DNA of 64,000 nucleotides from Halotalea alkalilenta DSM 17697 (GTDB lineage Bacteria > Pseudomonadota > Gammaproteobacteria > Pseudomonadales > Halomonadaceae): NCBI RefSeq assembly GCF_000621205.1, contig NZ_KK211226.1, positions 324,722 to 388,721 on the forward strand. The letters run 5' to 3'. The stretch's first letter is position 1, and every line of letters begins with the position of its first letter. Position numbers and translations under genes: made by a program. A model generated the notes under the pieces. That model saw nothing but the letters and a program-made list of their open reading frames with translations. It was not told the origin of the DNA and ran no database searches. This document shows positions 37,670-47,632 of the stretch, one piece after another.

Positions 37670-39022
37670 ATGACCACGCTCTTCACCGTCGATGATCAAG
37701 CGCCCTCCCGCTCGCGGATCCGTATCTGCGTCGAGTGCGATCTCGTCAGCGACGTACCGCCGCTCTCCGCCGGCGAGCGTTCGCGCTGCCCGCGCTGTGG
37801 TCATCGGCTGGCGACTCGCATGTTCACGCCGATCGACCACACCCTGGCCTACGCGATCGCGGCGGTGATCATGCTCGCGCTGTCGCTGAGCTTCTCGTTC
37901 ATCTCGTTCTCCTCGACCGGCATCGAGCAGAGCATGCATCTGGTCGATGCGATCACCGTCACCCTCGAGCAGCGCTATGGGTTCCTCTCCTTCTGCTTCC
38001 TGGTCGGCGTGCTGGCCCTGCCATTCGTCTACCTGATGCTGGTGATCTACCTGCACGTCAGCCTGGCACTCGACCATCGTCCGCCCGGCGGGGTCTACAT
38101 CGCCAGGAGCCTCTCGCGCATGCAGCCATGGGTGATGGCCGACATCTTCATCGTCGGCGTACTGGTCAGCCTGGTGAAGATCATGTCGCTCGCGACGATC
38201 GGCTTCGGTCCGGCGTTCTGGGCGTTCTGCATCTTCTCGCTGCTGCTGCTCACCACCACCCAGAGCGTCGACCGCGATTGGCTGTTCAAGCGGATGTGCG
38301 GGCCGATCCTCACCCCTGAACCGGAACCCGGCCGCGGCGCGCTGGCCCAGGGGTTCACCAGCTGCCACGCCTGCGGCCAGCCAGGCCAGGTCGACGAACA
38401 CGGCAAGGGGCGCTGCCGGCGCTGCGGCGAGGCGCTGCACGCGCGCACCAAGCGCAGCGTCCAGCTCACCCTGGCGCTGGTGATCACCTCGTTCATTTTC
38501 TACATCCCATCGATGGCGCTGCCGGTGATGATCATCACCCAGTTCGGCCATCCCGAACCGCAGACGATCATCGGCGGCGTGCTGCTGCTGCTCTCGCATG
38601 GGGACTATCCGGTGGCACTGGTGATCTTCTTCGCCAGCGTCATGGTGCCGGTGGCGAAGGTCATGGCACTTACGTGGCTGTGCCGGAAGACCCGCAAGCC
38701 GGAGCCCTTCCGCCCCGGTCCGCGGATGAAGCTCTACCGCCTCACCGAATTCATCGGCCGCTGGTCGATGATCGACGTCTTCGTCGTCACCGTGCTCGCG
38801 GCGATGGTCCAGCTCGGTAATCTGATGAACATCGTTCCCGGCCATGGCGTGGTCGCTTTCGGCCTGGTGGTGGTGGTCACCATGATCGCTGCGATGTGCT
38901 TCGATCCCAGGCTGTTGTGGGATGCTGTCGACCCGCAGCAGACCAGCCAGCGCCATGTCGCTACCCGGGCAGCCAGGCTGTCGCCCGCCCCTCCATCCTC
39001 AGGACAGGAAGTCACCCGATGA
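37670..39022 (+). CDS. pqiA: Paraquat-inducible protein A
   Basis: The product is 450 aa from ATG 37670 (GGAGAAAGG upstream). It has the duplicated PqiA layout: a zinc ribbon (CVECDLVSD and CPRCGHRL) before four hydrophobic segments, then a second zinc ribbon (CHACGQPGQ and CRRCGEAL, residues about 230-255) before four more. It is the inner-membrane partner of the PqiB needle in lipid transport across the envelope. It overlaps pqiB by 4 nt and is the first gene of pqiABC. Confidence 0.94.
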   Translation: MTTLFTVDDQAPSRSRIRICVECDLVSDVPPLSAGERSRCPRCGHRLATRMFTPIDHTLAYAIAAVIMLALSLSFSFISFSSTGIEQSMHLVDAITVTLEQRYGFLSFCFLVGVLALPFVYLMLVIYLHVSLALDHRPPGGVYIARSLSRMQPWVMADIFIVGVLVSLVKIMSLATIGFGPAFWAFCIFSLLLLTTTQSVDRDWLFKRMCGPILTPEPEPGRGALAQGFTSCHACGQPGQVDEHGKGRCRRCGEALHARTKRSVQLTLALVITSFIFYIPSMALPVMIITQFGHPEPQTIIGGVLLLLSHGDYPVALVIFFASVMVPVAKVMALTWLCRKTRKPEPFRPGPRMKLYRLTEFIGRWSMIDVFVVTVLAAMVQLGNLMNIVPGHGVVAFGLVVVVTMIAAMCFDPRLLWDAVDPQQTSQRHVATRAARLSPAPPSSGQEVTR

Positions 39023-40668
39023 GCGACTCCGCTCCCAAGGCGCGCATCAAACGTCTCAGCGACTACATCTCGCCGGTCTGGTTCGTGCCGCTGCTCGCGG
39101 CACTGATCGGGCTGTGGATGCTGATCCATACCCTCTCCCAGCGCGGGCCGGAGGTCACGCTGACGATCCAGAACGCCGATGGGATCGAGGCCGGCACCAG
39201 GATTCGCGCCCGCAGCGTGGAGGTCGGGCAGGTCGAGTCGGTGGAACTCTCGGACGATGCCTCCCACGCGGTGATGAAGGCGCGGATGACCCCCGATGCC
39301 GCGCGCCTGCTCGGCGACGACGCCCAGTTCTGGGTGGTCAAGCCGCGGATCGGCCGCGATGGCATCAGCGGGCTCGGCACGGTGCTCTCGGGCGCCTACA
39401 TCGAGCTGCAGCCGGATACCAGTGGAGAAGGAGACAAAGACGAGTTCCAGGTACTCGACCAGCCACCGGTCGCGCCCTCGGATGCAGCGGGCCTGCGCAT
39501 TCGTCTCGACAGCAAAAACGGCAACGCGCTGAGCGTCGGCGACCCGGTGGTGTTCCAGGGCTATACCGTCGGCAGGGTGGAGGCTTCTAACTTCGACGCC
39601 GAGCAGCGCGTCGTCCATTACGACCTCTATATCTTCAGCAACTATACGTCGCTGGTGACCGCCAATACCCATTTCTGGGTGACTTCGGGCGTCAACTTCG
39701 ACATCACCTCGGAGGGGGTCAACCTCAACGTCGGCTCCCTCGAGACGCTGATCAGCGGCGGGGTGACCTTCGACGTCGCCGAAGGCGTCGATCCTGGCGA
39801 GCCGGTCGAAGACGGCGCCGCCTTCGACCTGTTCTCCAACGAAGAGCAGGCGAGCCTCGGCAGCTACAACCAGTATCTCGAGTACGTGCTGCTGCTCGAC
39901 GACTCGATCCGTGGACTCAGCGCCGGCGCACCGGTCGAATACCGCGGCGTGCGGGTAGGCACGGTCGAGGCGCTGCCGTGGCGGATCAACCGCCTGGCCG
40001 ACAACCACCTGAGCGGCTTCCGCATACCGGTACTGATCCGGATCGAGCCGCAGCGGCTGCAGCCGGTGGTCACTGCCGAGGACCTCGAGCGCACCCGCGG
40101 CGTATTCGCGCGGATGATCAACAACGGCATGCGTGCGTCGCTGGCGACCGCCAACCTGGTCACCGGTGCGCTCTACATCGACCTCGACTTCGTCGGCAGC
40201 GCTGACGACGGTTCGACGCAGGTGGCGAACTTCGAGGGCAAGCCGGTGTTCCCGAGCACCCAGAGCGGCTTCGGCCAGGTCACCGGAAAAGTCTCGGCGC
40301 TGCTCGACAAGGTCAACCAGCTCGATATCGAGAACACCATCACCAACCTCAACGCGACCCTGGGCAGCTCCAATGCCCTGGTCCAGCAGCTCAACACCAC
40401 CACGGAAGGGCTGAACCAGCTGCTCAACGATCCGGCGATGCGCTCGCTGCCAAGCGACGTCCAGTCGTCGCTCCAAGCGATCGAGCACACGCTCCAGGGC
40501 TTCGACCCGCAGGCTCCGGCCTATCGCGACCTGCGCGCGACGATCCAGCAGCTCGACCAGCTGCTGCGCAGCCTGCAACCCGCGGCGAGAACGATCAGCG
40601 ACAAGCCCAATTCGCTGATCTTCAACCGCGGCCAGATCGACGACCCGCAACCGAGGGCACGCCAATGA
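39019..40668 (+). CDS. pqiB: MCE-domain protein PqiB
   Basis: The product is 549 aa from ATG 39019. One N-terminal transmembrane helix (WFVPLLAALIGLWMLIHTLS, residues 21-40) is followed by three MCE domains: VTLTIQNADGIEAGTRIRAR near 50, LRIRLDSKNGNALSVGDPVV near 160, and APVEYRGVRVGTVEALPWR near 310. A C-terminal helical region (VSALLDKVNQLDIENTITNL) ends the protein; it builds the PqiB tunnel. Lipid transport between inner and outer membranes is the established role in E. coli. It overlaps pqiC by 4 nt. Confidence 0.95.
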   Translation: MSDSAPKARIKRLSDYISPVWFVPLLAALIGLWMLIHTLSQRGPEVTLTIQNADGIEAGTRIRARSVEVGQVESVELSDDASHAVMKARMTPDAARLLGDDAQFWVVKPRIGRDGISGLGTVLSGAYIELQPDTSGEGDKDEFQVLDQPPVAPSDAAGLRIRLDSKNGNALSVGDPVVFQGYTVGRVEASNFDAEQRVVHYDLYIFSNYTSLVTANTHFWVTSGVNFDITSEGVNLNVGSLETLISGGVTFDVAEGVDPGEPVEDGAAFDLFSNEEQASLGSYNQYLEYVLLLDDSIRGLSAGAPVEYRGVRVGTVEALPWRINRLADNHLSGFRIPVLIRIEPQRLQPVVTAEDLERTRGVFARMINNGMRASLATANLVTGALYIDLDFVGSADDGSTQVANFEGKPVFPSTQSGFGQVTGKVSALLDKVNQLDIENTITNLNATLGSSNALVQQLNTTTEGLNQLLNDPAMRSLPSDVQSSLQAIEHTLQGFDPQAPAYRDLRATIQQLDQLLRSLQPAARTISDKPNSLIFNRGQIDDPQPRARQ

Positions 40669-41372
40669 CCGCTCCGCTTTCCGCCCATTCGCTGCGCGCG
40701 TGCGCAGGCATCGCCCTGCTCGCCCTGCTCGCCGGCTGCGGCGGCGATTCCACTACGCTGCGCTACTACAGCCTGCCGGAGTACAGCGCACCGCCCCCCG
40801 CGCCTTCCGCCGTGCTGCCGCCGCGGGCGGAGCCGCAGAGCCTGTCGGTAGCACCGGTGGTGCTCTCGACCTACCTGCGCGGCAGCGGGATCGTCTACCA
40901 GCTGAGCCCGGTGGAATACAGCGAGGCCCAGGCCAACCTCTGGGCCGGGGATCTCTCCGAGCAGCTGACCCGGTCCTTGCGCGAGCAGCTGGCCAATCGA
41001 CTGCCCGGCCATCAGCTGCTGCCGGCGAATGCCAGCGGCCAGGCCGAGCAGCGGCTCGAAGTGGAACTCGACCAGTTCCAGGGCCGCTACGATGGAGAGG
41101 CCGTGATCCAAGGCCGCTACCAGCTCTACGACGACCAGCAGCGGCTACTGGTCGAGCGTCCCCTCGCGCTCACCGTGCCGCTCGCCGACGACGGCTATCC
41201 GGCGCTGGTCGAGGCGCTGGGCGCCGGCTGGAAGAGCGCCGGCGAGCAGATCGCCACCACCATCATGCGTCAATCCGCACCCAACTCGCCGGTGACCCGG
41301 GAGATCGAGCCGCGCATGGAGTATCCACCGCAGCAGCCGCCGGCCCGGCAGGCCCCGGGCTCGCAGGACTGA
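40665..41372 (+). CDS. pqiC: PqiC-type outer-membrane lipoprotein
   Basis: The product is 235 aa with a lipoprotein signal (CAGIALLALLAGCGGDSTT, lipobox LAGC, Cys 25). The mature part matches the ABC-type transport auxiliary/PqiC family: LRYYSLPEYS, VAPVVLSTYLRGSGIVYQLS, EYSEAQANLWAGDLSEQLTR. It anchors the PqiB tunnel at the outer membrane. A Pro/Gln-rich C-terminal tail (residues 210-235) is long for the family. It is followed by a terminator. Confidence 0.92.
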   Translation: MTAPLSAHSLRACAGIALLALLAGCGGDSTTLRYYSLPEYSAPPPAPSAVLPPRAEPQSLSVAPVVLSTYLRGSGIVYQLSPVEYSEAQANLWAGDLSEQLTRSLREQLANRLPGHQLLPANASGQAEQRLEVELDQFQGRYDGEAVIQGRYQLYDDQQRLLVERPLALTVPLADDGYPALVEALGAGWKSAGEQIATTIMRQSAPNSPVTREIEPRMEYPPQQPPARQAPGSQD

Positions 41373-41417
41373 GCGAGAAAAGCTGATCGAGCAGAACTAA
41401 CCAAGAAAGACCGATAG

Positions 41418-41452
41418 CAAGGCACGCCGTGGCGCAGTCCCGGCGTGCCTTG
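41418..41452 (+). terminator. Hairpin terminator after pqiC
   Basis: A 12-bp perfect stem (CAAGGCACGCCG with its complement) and an 11-base loop begin 46 nt after pqiC. The downstream sequence is T/C-rich rather than a pure T-run. Confidence 0.65.
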
Positions 41453-41565
41453 CCTGTGCCTCCTTTCCCCCTTCAAGCCTCCAGCTGTCACGCTTCCTTA
41501 ATCAACGCTCATTAGGGTGGATCGCGCTCCTTCGGGATATCCATCGGAACGTTCAAGGAAGCGCC

Positions 41566-42918
41566 ATGCACGCCGCACCCAAAGCGACATCTGCCCGCCG
41601 TCACCTGCTGCCGCTCGTCACCGCCGTCTGCCTGCTCGGCACCACCCCTGCCTGGGCTGCGACGGAAATCCAGTTCTGGCATGCGATGACCGGAGAGCTT
41701 GCGGACAAGATCGACGCGATCGCCCGCGACTTCAACGCAAGTCAGCCGGACTACGTGGTCGAACCCTCCTACCGGGGCAACTACAGTGAAACCATGACCG
41801 GGGCGATCGCCGCCTTCCGCGCAGGCCAGGCGCCGACCATCGTGCAGATCTTCGAGGTCGGCACGGCGACGATGATGGCCGCCCGTGGCGCCACCGAGCC
41901 GGTCTACCAGCTGATGGAGCAGTCGAACCAGCCCTTCGATCCGAGCGCCTACCTGCCCGCGGTGACCGGCTACTACTCGAGCGCCGATGGCCAGATGCTG
42001 TCGATGCCGTTCAACTCCTCGACGCCGGTGCTCTACGTCAATCGCACGATCCTCGACCAGGCGGGGGTCGATGAGGTACCGCGTACCTGGGAAGCGCTCG
42101 GCGATGCGCTCCAGCGAGTGATCGACTCGGGTGCCGCGCGCTGCGGCCTCACCACCACCTGGCCTTCGTGGATCCAGCTCGAGAACTACGCTGCGCGACA
42201 CGACCTGCCGTTCGCTACCGAAGCCAACGGCTTCGCTGGGCTGGATACCCGGCTTGCATTCGACACCCCGGAAATCGCCGCCCACCTCCAGCGCCTGGTC
42301 GACTGGCAGCAGGACGGCCGATTCCGCTACGGCGGACGGGTCGACGATGCGATGCCGATGTTCTACAGCGGCCAATGCGCGATGATCACCGCCTCCTCGG
42401 CCTCGCTGGCCGGGATCCGCGCCAACGCCCAGGCCTTCGACTTCGAGGTGGCGCCGCTGCCGTGGTCCACCACCGCGCTCGAACACCAAGGTCGCGAGCA
42501 GCCGCTCAACACCATCATCGGCGGCGCATCGCTTTGGGTGATGGCGGGCAAGAGCGCGGAGGAGAACGCTGCCGCGGCGAGCTTCTTCCACTACCTATCA
42601 TCGCCCGAGGTGCAGGCCGACTGGCACCAGTTCTCCGGCTATCTGCCGATCACCGAGGCCGCGTACGAGCTGACCCGCGAATCCGGCTTCTACGAGCAGC
42701 ACCCCGGAACCGGCACGGCGATCGAGCAGCTCACCTCGAGCGAGCCGAGCGACAATTCGCGCGGGCTGCGGCTCGGCAACATGGTCCAGGTCCGCGATGT
42801 GATCGAAGAGGAGCTCGAACGCGTATTCAGCGGCGCCCAGACCGTGCAGGAGGGGCTCGATAACGCAGTGCGCCGCGGTAACCAGCTGCTCGAGCGCTTC
42901 CAGCGCGCCAACGGCTGA
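41566..42918 (+). CDS. ugpB: Glycerol-3-phosphate ABC transporter, substrate-binding protein
   Basis: The product is 450 aa with a signal peptide ([19 protein letters not shown], cleavage near residue 30). The mature protein begins [19 protein letters not shown], and has [40 protein letters not shown] and a [12 protein letters not shown] segment, all close to UgpB. It binds sn-glycerol 3-phosphate or glycerophosphodiesters in the periplasm. It is first of four ugp genes in the order B-A-E-C. A PhoB box could not be demonstrated. Confidence 0.94.
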   Translation: MHAAPKATSARRHLLPLVTAVCLLGTTPAWAATEIQFWHAMTGELADKIDAIARDFNASQPDYVVEPSYRGNYSETMTGAIAAFRAGQAPTIVQIFEVGTATMMAARGATEPVYQLMEQSNQPFDPSAYLPAVTGYYSSADGQMLSMPFNSSTPVLYVNRTILDQAGVDEVPRTWEALGDALQRVIDSGAARCGLTTTWPSWIQLENYAARHDLPFATEANGFAGLDTRLAFDTPEIAAHLQRLVDWQQDGRFRYGGRVDDAMPMFYSGQCAMITASSASLAGIRANAQAFDFEVAPLPWSTTALEHQGREQPLNTIIGGASLWVMAGKSAEENAAAASFFHYLSSPEVQADWHQFSGYLPITEAAYELTRESGFYEQHPGTGTAIEQLTSSEPSDNSRGLRLGNMVQVRDVIEEELERVFSGAQTVQEGLDNAVRRGNQLLERFQRANG

Positions 42919-42929
42919 GCCCCAGCGAG

Positions 42930-43805
42930 ATGACCACGTTCCAACGCCACCGCTTCACTCCCTGGCTGCTGCTCGCGCCACAGCTTGTGGTCATCGCCGT
43001 GTTCTTCTTCTGGCCGGCGAGCCAGGCGCTTTACCAGTCGCTCTACGTCCAGGACCCGTTCGGCCTCAGCGCCACCTTCGCCGGGCTGGACAACTTCATC
43101 CAGGTACTGGTCGACCCAGAGTATCGCCGCGCACTCGGCGTAACGGTGGTGTTCAGCGCTTCGGTGGCCCTGCTGGCGCTCTCGGTCGCGCTCCTGCTCG
43201 CGGTGCTCGCTGATCGGGTGGTCAAGGGCGCGCGCGGCTATCGCACCCTGCTGGTATGGCCGTATGCGGTCGCGCCGGCGGTCGCCGGCGTACTGTGGAT
43301 GTTCCTGTTCGATCCTACCCTGGGGGTGCTCAGCGCCATGCTCGGCACGCTCGGCGTGGACTGGAACCACCGGCTCGACGGCGGCCAAGCGCTGGCGCTG
43401 GTGATCATCGCCTCGGTGTGGAAGCAGGTCAGCTACAACTTCGTATTCTTCCTCGCAGGCCTCCAGGCGATTCCCAAGAGCCTGCTCGAAGCCGCGGCGA
43501 TCGACGCCGCGGGCCCCTGGAAACGGTTCTGGACGATCACCTTCCCGCTGCTCTCGCCGACCACCTTCTTCCTGCTGGTGATGAACACGACCTACGCCTT
43601 CTTCGATACCTTCGGCACCATCGACGCCACCACCGGCGGTGGCCCGGGCGGGGCGACGCGAACGCTGATCTACAAGGTGTTCGAGGATGGCTTCGTCGGT
43701 TACGACCTGGGCGCAAGTGCTGCGCAGTCGGTGATCCTGATGCTGTTGGTAGGTGCGCTGACGCTGGTCCAGTTCCGCTACATCGAACGCAAGGTGCACT
43801 ACTGA
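42930..43805 (+). CDS. ugpA: Glycerol-3-phosphate ABC transporter permease UgpA
   Basis: The product is 291 aa with six hydrophobic segments, starting [20 protein letters not shown]. The MalF/UgpA-type EAA loop reads [20 protein letters not shown] near residue 190. It starts 11 nt after ugpB and overlaps ugpE by one base (TGATG), which points to tight coupling. It forms the membrane channel with UgpE. Confidence 0.95.
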   Translation: MTTFQRHRFTPWLLLAPQLVVIAVFFFWPASQALYQSLYVQDPFGLSATFAGLDNFIQVLVDPEYRRALGVTVVFSASVALLALSVALLLAVLADRVVKGARGYRTLLVWPYAVAPAVAGVLWMFLFDPTLGVLSAMLGTLGVDWNHRLDGGQALALVIIASVWKQVSYNFVFFLAGLQAIPKSLLEAAAIDAAGPWKRFWTITFPLLSPTTFFLLVMNTTYAFFDTFGTIDATTGGGPGGATRTLIYKVFEDGFVGYDLGASAAQSVILMLLVGALTLVQFRYIERKVHY

Positions 43806-44650
43806 TGCGCTACCGTCGCCCCGGCCTCGACCTGCTCAGCCACGCCCTGCTGCTACTCTCGATCGCGATGTTCCTGTTCCCGGTATGGATGGCGCTGACC
43901 GCCGCCACCCATACCCGCGCCGAGCTCTATACCGGCATCGCGCCGCTGTGGTTCGGCGGTGAAGGCATCGACAACTTCATCGCCGTGCTGAGAGATCCGG
44001 TCGGCCGGCTCGGGGTCAGCGTCTCCCAGCTGCTGTTCAACTCGCTGGTGATGGCGCTCGGTATCGCGGTGGGCAAGATCGTGATCGCGATCCTCGCCGC
44101 CTATGCGGTGGTGTTCTTCCGCTTTCGGGGGCGGATGCTGTGCTTCTGGGCGATCTTCGTCACCCTGATGCTGCCGGTCGAGGTGCGGATCATGCCGACC
44201 TACCAGGTGGTCTCCGATCTCGGCCTGCTCAACTCCTACGCCGGCCTGATCCTGCCGCTGATCGCCAGTGCCACCGCCACCTTCCTGTTCCGCCAGTTCT
44301 ACCTCACCGTGCCGCCGGAGCTGCTCGAGGCGGCACGGGTCGACGGCGCCGGGCCGTGGAAGTTCCTTTGCGACATCCTGCTGCCGCTGTCGAAGACCAA
44401 CGTCGCCGCGCTGTTCGTGATCATGTTCCTCTACGGCTGGAACCAGTATCTATGGCCTTTGATGATCACCACCGATACCGCCTATACCACCGCGGTGGTC
44501 AGCCTCAAGCAGATGGCCACCGGGGGCGACAACCTGGTGCCCTGGCAGACGGTGATGGCCACTGCGCTGCTGGCCCTGCTACCGCCGGTGGCGGTGATCG
44601 TCACGATGCAGCGCTATTTCGTCAAAGGGCTGGTGGACAGCGAGAAATGA
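43805..44650 (+). CDS. ugpE: Glycerol-3-phosphate ABC transporter permease UgpE
   Basis: The product is 281 aa from ATG 43805. It has six hydrophobic segments (first [20 protein letters not shown]) and the EAA loop [20 protein letters not shown] near residue 180. The length and loop match UgpE/MalG-type permeases. It sits between ugpA and ugpC. Confidence 0.95.
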   Translation: MRYRRPGLDLLSHALLLLSIAMFLFPVWMALTAATHTRAELYTGIAPLWFGGEGIDNFIAVLRDPVGRLGVSVSQLLFNSLVMALGIAVGKIVIAILAAYAVVFFRFRGRMLCFWAIFVTLMLPVEVRIMPTYQVVSDLGLLNSYAGLILPLIASATATFLFRQFYLTVPPELLEAARVDGAGPWKFLCDILLPLSKTNVAALFVIMFLYGWNQYLWPLMITTDTAYTTAVVSLKQMATGGDNLVPWQTVMATALLALLPPVAVIVTMQRYFVKGLVDSEK

Positions 44651-44684
44651 GCACCCTCCATCACCGACGCCAAGGAAACGAGCC

Positions 44685-45797
44685 ATGGCCACCCTGACTC
44701 TCGATGCACTGAACAAGCGCTACCCCAACGGCAACGCCGCGCTCCTCGGTATCGACCTCAGCGTCGAGGACGGCGAGATGATCGTCATCGTCGGCCCCTC
44801 GGGCTGCGGCAAGTCGACCTTGCTGCGCTGCCTGGCGGGGCTCGAAACGATCAGCGAGGGGGAGCTCAAGATCGATGGCGAGCGGGTCAACGAGCGCGAG
44901 CCGGCGGAGCGCGACATCGCGATGGTGTTCCAGAACTACGCGCTCTATCCGCATATGAGCGTGGCCGAGAACATGGCCTATGCGCTGAAGAATCGAGGCG
45001 TGCCCAAGCCCGCGCGCGAAGCCAAGGTACGCGAGACCGCGCGGGTGCTCGGGCTCGAAGCCCTGCTCGACCGGCGCCCTCGTCAGCTCTCCGGCGGCCA
45101 GCGCCAGCGGGTGGCGATGGGCCGGGCGATCGTACGCGAACCCAAGGTGTTCTTGTTCGACGAGCCGCTCTCCAACCTCGATGCCGCGCTCAGGGTGCAG
45201 ATGCGCCTGGAGATCCGCCGGCTGCAAAAGCGGCTGGGCACCACCGCGATCTACGTCACCCATGACCAGGTGGAGGCGATGACGCTGGCGGACCGGCTGG
45301 TGGTGATGAACGCAGGCCGAGTCGAGCAGATCGGCACGCCGATGACGCTCTATCAGCGCCCGGCGACTCGCTTCGTCGCCGGATTCATCGGCTCTCCAGC
45401 GATGAACTTCCTGCCCCTGGAGCAGGGCGCCGCAGGCTGGCGGCTACCCGGCGGCGCATGCCTGGAGCTCGAAGGGTTCGAAGGGCGGCCGAGCAGTCTC
45501 GGGGTGAGGCCGGAACATCTGCGCGAAAGCGACGCTGAGACGGCACTGTTCGATGTCCGGGTCGAGCTGATCGAGCCGCTCGGCGCCGATACCCTGGCCT
45601 ACTGCCGGCTCGATGGCACCGCCACGCCGCTGGTGGTGCGACTCGACGGCGCGCGGCAGCTGGATGAAGGCGAGCGCCTGCGCCTCGACGCCGGAATCGA
45701 CCGACTGCACCTGTTCGATGCCGAAGGACGACGCCTCGAGCGCCGCTCTCTCGATCACGGCAGGGCGCCGCTGCTCCCGCTCAGCGCCAGCCTTTGA
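44685..45797 (+). CDS. ugpC: Glycerol-3-phosphate ABC transporter ATPase UgpC
   Basis: The product is 370 aa. The ATPase domain has Walker [15 protein letters not shown] near residue 38, Q-loop [12 protein letters not shown], signature [16 protein letters not shown] near 135 and Walker [14 protein letters not shown] near 155. The C-terminal TOBE/MalK-type regulatory domain (residues 240-350, LGVRPEHL motif) can bind regulators. It is the last ugp gene, separated from ugpE by 34 nt, and convergent with rlmJ. Confidence 0.94.
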   Translation: MATLTLDALNKRYPNGNAALLGIDLSVEDGEMIVIVGPSGCGKSTLLRCLAGLETISEGELKIDGERVNEREPAERDIAMVFQNYALYPHMSVAENMAYALKNRGVPKPAREAKVRETARVLGLEALLDRRPRQLSGGQRQRVAMGRAIVREPKVFLFDEPLSNLDAALRVQMRLEIRRLQKRLGTTAIYVTHDQVEAMTLADRLVVMNAGRVEQIGTPMTLYQRPATRFVAGFIGSPAMNFLPLEQGAAGWRLPGGACLELEGFEGRPSSLGVRPEHLRESDAETALFDVRVELIEPLGADTLAYCRLDGTATPLVVRLDGARQLDEGERLRLDAGIDRLHLFDAEGRRLERRSLDHGRAPLLPLSASL

Positions 45798-45812
45798 GCG
45801 CGAGAGCGGCGC

Positions 45813-46670
45813 CTACTCTTCCACCCACCAGTCGAGGTGATGGCTGGCGCCGCCGCCATAGAAAGCGGCGAGGTGGTCGAAGCTCTGCCTGAGCTCGTCA
45901 TCGAGCCGCCACGGTGGGTTGAACAGCAGCATGCCGGAGCCGTACATGCCGCGCCCCTTGCCGGGATCGCGATAGCGCAGTTCGCTGCGCAACAGCTTGC
46001 GCAGCCCGGTCGCCCGGCTCGCCTCGAGCAGTTCGAGATGGCGCTCCTCCGGCAGCAGCGGATACCAGATCGCGACCACCGCATGGCGCGCCTTGGCGCC
46101 GATCTTGCCGAGGGTTTCGGCGACGGTCAGATAGTCACGCTTGATCTCGTAGGAGGGGTCGATCAGCACGCACAGTCGTGGCGTCGGCACCGGCAAATGC
46201 TTGACCACCGCCTCGAGTCCATCGGCGAAGTGCCGCCGCGCAGCGACTGGCAGCCCGCCCGCGGCGACGCTCAGGTCGTCGAGATGGGCGTATTCACGCG
46301 GGTGCAGCTCATAGAGCTCGAGGCGATCGCCCTCGCGCATCATTTGCGCGAACCACCAGGGCGAGCCCGGGTAGCATTCGAGTTTCATCCGTGGATTGAG
46401 CAGATCGAGCGCGGCGAGCCAATCATCGAGCAGCTCGTCGTCCTGGAGACGGTCGCGCGCCTGCCATAGCGGCAGCACCCCGTCGCGGTACTCGCCACCG
46501 CGCTGCGTCTCCGCGGCATCGAGCGGGTAGAGCCCGCGCCCGGCGTGGGTATCGACGAAGGTGATCGACGAGGTCTTGGCGGTCATCTGGCGCGAAAGCG
46601 CGAACAGCGTCAGGTGCTTGTGGACGTCGGCAATGTTGCCTGCGTGATAGGCATGCTGGTAGGCGAGCAC
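45813..46670 (-). CDS. rlmJ: 23S rRNA A2030 N6-methyltransferase RlmJ
   Basis: The product is 285 aa from GTG 46670; TTGGAG lies 6 nt upstream and the protein then begins with the family-typical LAYQHAYHAGNIADVHKH. An ATG 51 nt upstream would add residues not found in the family. SAM-binding FVDTHAGRGLYPLDA, the catalytic LIDPSYEIKRDY (DPPY-like, here DPSYE), and GMYGSGMLLFNPPW are present. The length matches E. coli RlmJ (280 aa). It methylates A2030 of 23S rRNA. Confidence 0.93.
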   Translation of the reverse strand: MLAYQHAYHAGNIADVHKHLTLFALSRQMTAKTSSITFVDTHAGRGLYPLDAAETQRGGEYRDGVLPLWQARDRLQDDELLDDWLAALDLLNPRMKLECYPGSPWWFAQMMREGDRLELYELHPREYAHLDDLSVAAGGLPVAARRHFADGLEAVVKHLPVPTPRLCVLIDPSYEIKRDYLTVAETLGKIGAKARHAVVAIWYPLLPEERHLELLEASRATGLRKLLRSELRYRDPGKGRGMYGSGMLLFNPPWRLDDELRQSFDHLAAFYGGGASHHLDWWVEE

Positions 46671-46745
46671 GTCGGGCTCCAAGGGCGCCTCACGCGCCGT
46701 GAAAAGGGGCTGATGGAACACGCCAAGGCCAGGAGCGCCGGCGCC

Positions 46746-46772
46746 GGCGGGCGAGGCAGCGCCTCGCCCGCC
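46746..46772 (-). terminator. Hairpin after the OmpA-like lipoprotein gene
   Basis: A 12-bp stem (GGCGGGCGAGGC with its exact complement) and a 3-base loop lie 8 nt after the lipoprotein stop on the minus strand. No T-run follows, so termination is possible but not certain. Confidence 0.5.
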
Positions 46773-46779
46773 TCGACGT

Positions 46780-47595
46780 TCAGTTACCGATGGTCTGGGT
46801 CGGCACGCTCTGGGTCGGTACCGACTGGCCCGGCGTGTACTGTCCCGGTGTGCTCTGCCCCGGTACGTACTGCTGGCCCGGCGAGCCCTGGCCCGGCACG
46901 TACTGCTGCGGGGTGATCTGGCCCTGGATCACCTGGTTCGAGTAGTTCGGCGGAATCAGGGTGATGGTCACCCGGCGGTTCTGCTGGCGCCCCTCTTCGC
47001 TATCGTTGCTGGCGACGAAGTTCGACGCGCCGTGGCCGGTCATGGTCAGGCGATTGAACGCGATCCCACCGCGGGCGAGATAGTCACCGACCGCCTGGGC
47101 GCGCAGCTGGGAGAGCTGCTGGTTGTAGGAAGCCCGACCGGTGGAGTCGGTGTAGCCGTCGATCTGGATGCCGGTATCGGGAAAGTCGCGCAGCACGTTG
47201 ACCACGCTGTCCATCGCCGGCCCGATCGAGCTCGAGAGCTGGCTCGAGTCATGCGCGAAGAGGATCGCGCTGGGCATGTTGAGCTGCAGTTGGTCGGCGG
47301 TACGGGTCACCTGGATGCCGCTGCCACGGGTGGTCTGGCGCAGCTGCTCCTCCTGGCGGTCCATGTAGGCACCGACGCCGGCGCCAAGCACCGAGCCCGC
47401 GGCCGCGCCGATCACCGCGCCGCTGGTGTGGCCGCCGGTGGCGAGCCCGATCGCAGTGCCCGCGCCGGCACCGATCAGCGCTCCGCTACCGGTATTGTTG
47501 CTGACCCGCTGGCCGGTGTAGGGATCATTGGTCGAGCAGCCGGCCAGTCCCACGGCGGCGGCCAGCGGCAGTGCCAGCCAGAAACGCTTGTTCAT
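46780..47595 (-). CDS. OmpA-like lipoprotein (YiaD type)
   Basis: The product is 271 aa from ATG 47595. The lipoprotein signal LALPLAAAVGLAGCS gives Cys 20. A glycine-zipper region (GALIGAGAGTAIGLATGG, GAVIGAAAGSVLGAGVGAYM) precedes an OmpA peptidoglycan-binding domain (ILFAHDSSQLSSS, IQIDGYTDSTGRASYNQQLS, GHGASNFVASNDSEEGRQQN). The C-terminus (about residues 226-271) is an unusual PGQ-rich tail with repeated QYVPGQ/TPGQ/SVPTQ units that I have not seen in the E. coli protein. It probably links the outer membrane to peptidoglycan. Confidence 0.9.
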   Translation of the reverse strand: MNKRFWLALPLAAAVGLAGCSTNDPYTGQRVSNNTGSGALIGAGAGTAIGLATGGHTSGAVIGAAAGSVLGAGVGAYMDRQEEQLRQTTRGSGIQVTRTADQLQLNMPSAILFAHDSSQLSSSIGPAMDSVVNVLRDFPDTGIQIDGYTDSTGRASYNQQLSQLRAQAVGDYLARGGIAFNRLTMTGHGASNFVASNDSEEGRQQNRRVTITLIPPNYSNQVIQGQITPQQYVPGQGSPGQQYVPGQSTPGQYTPGQSVPTQSVPTQTIGN

Positions 47596-47632
47596 CGCAT
47601 CCTTCCTTCTCTTGGCAGTGCCGGACACCAGG

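Noticed and set aside
41485-41515. Possible Pho box upstream of ugpB
   Set aside because: CTGTCAC is followed by a poor second half-site (CCTTAAT), so a PhoB box is not demonstrated although ugp genes are often PhoB-controlled.
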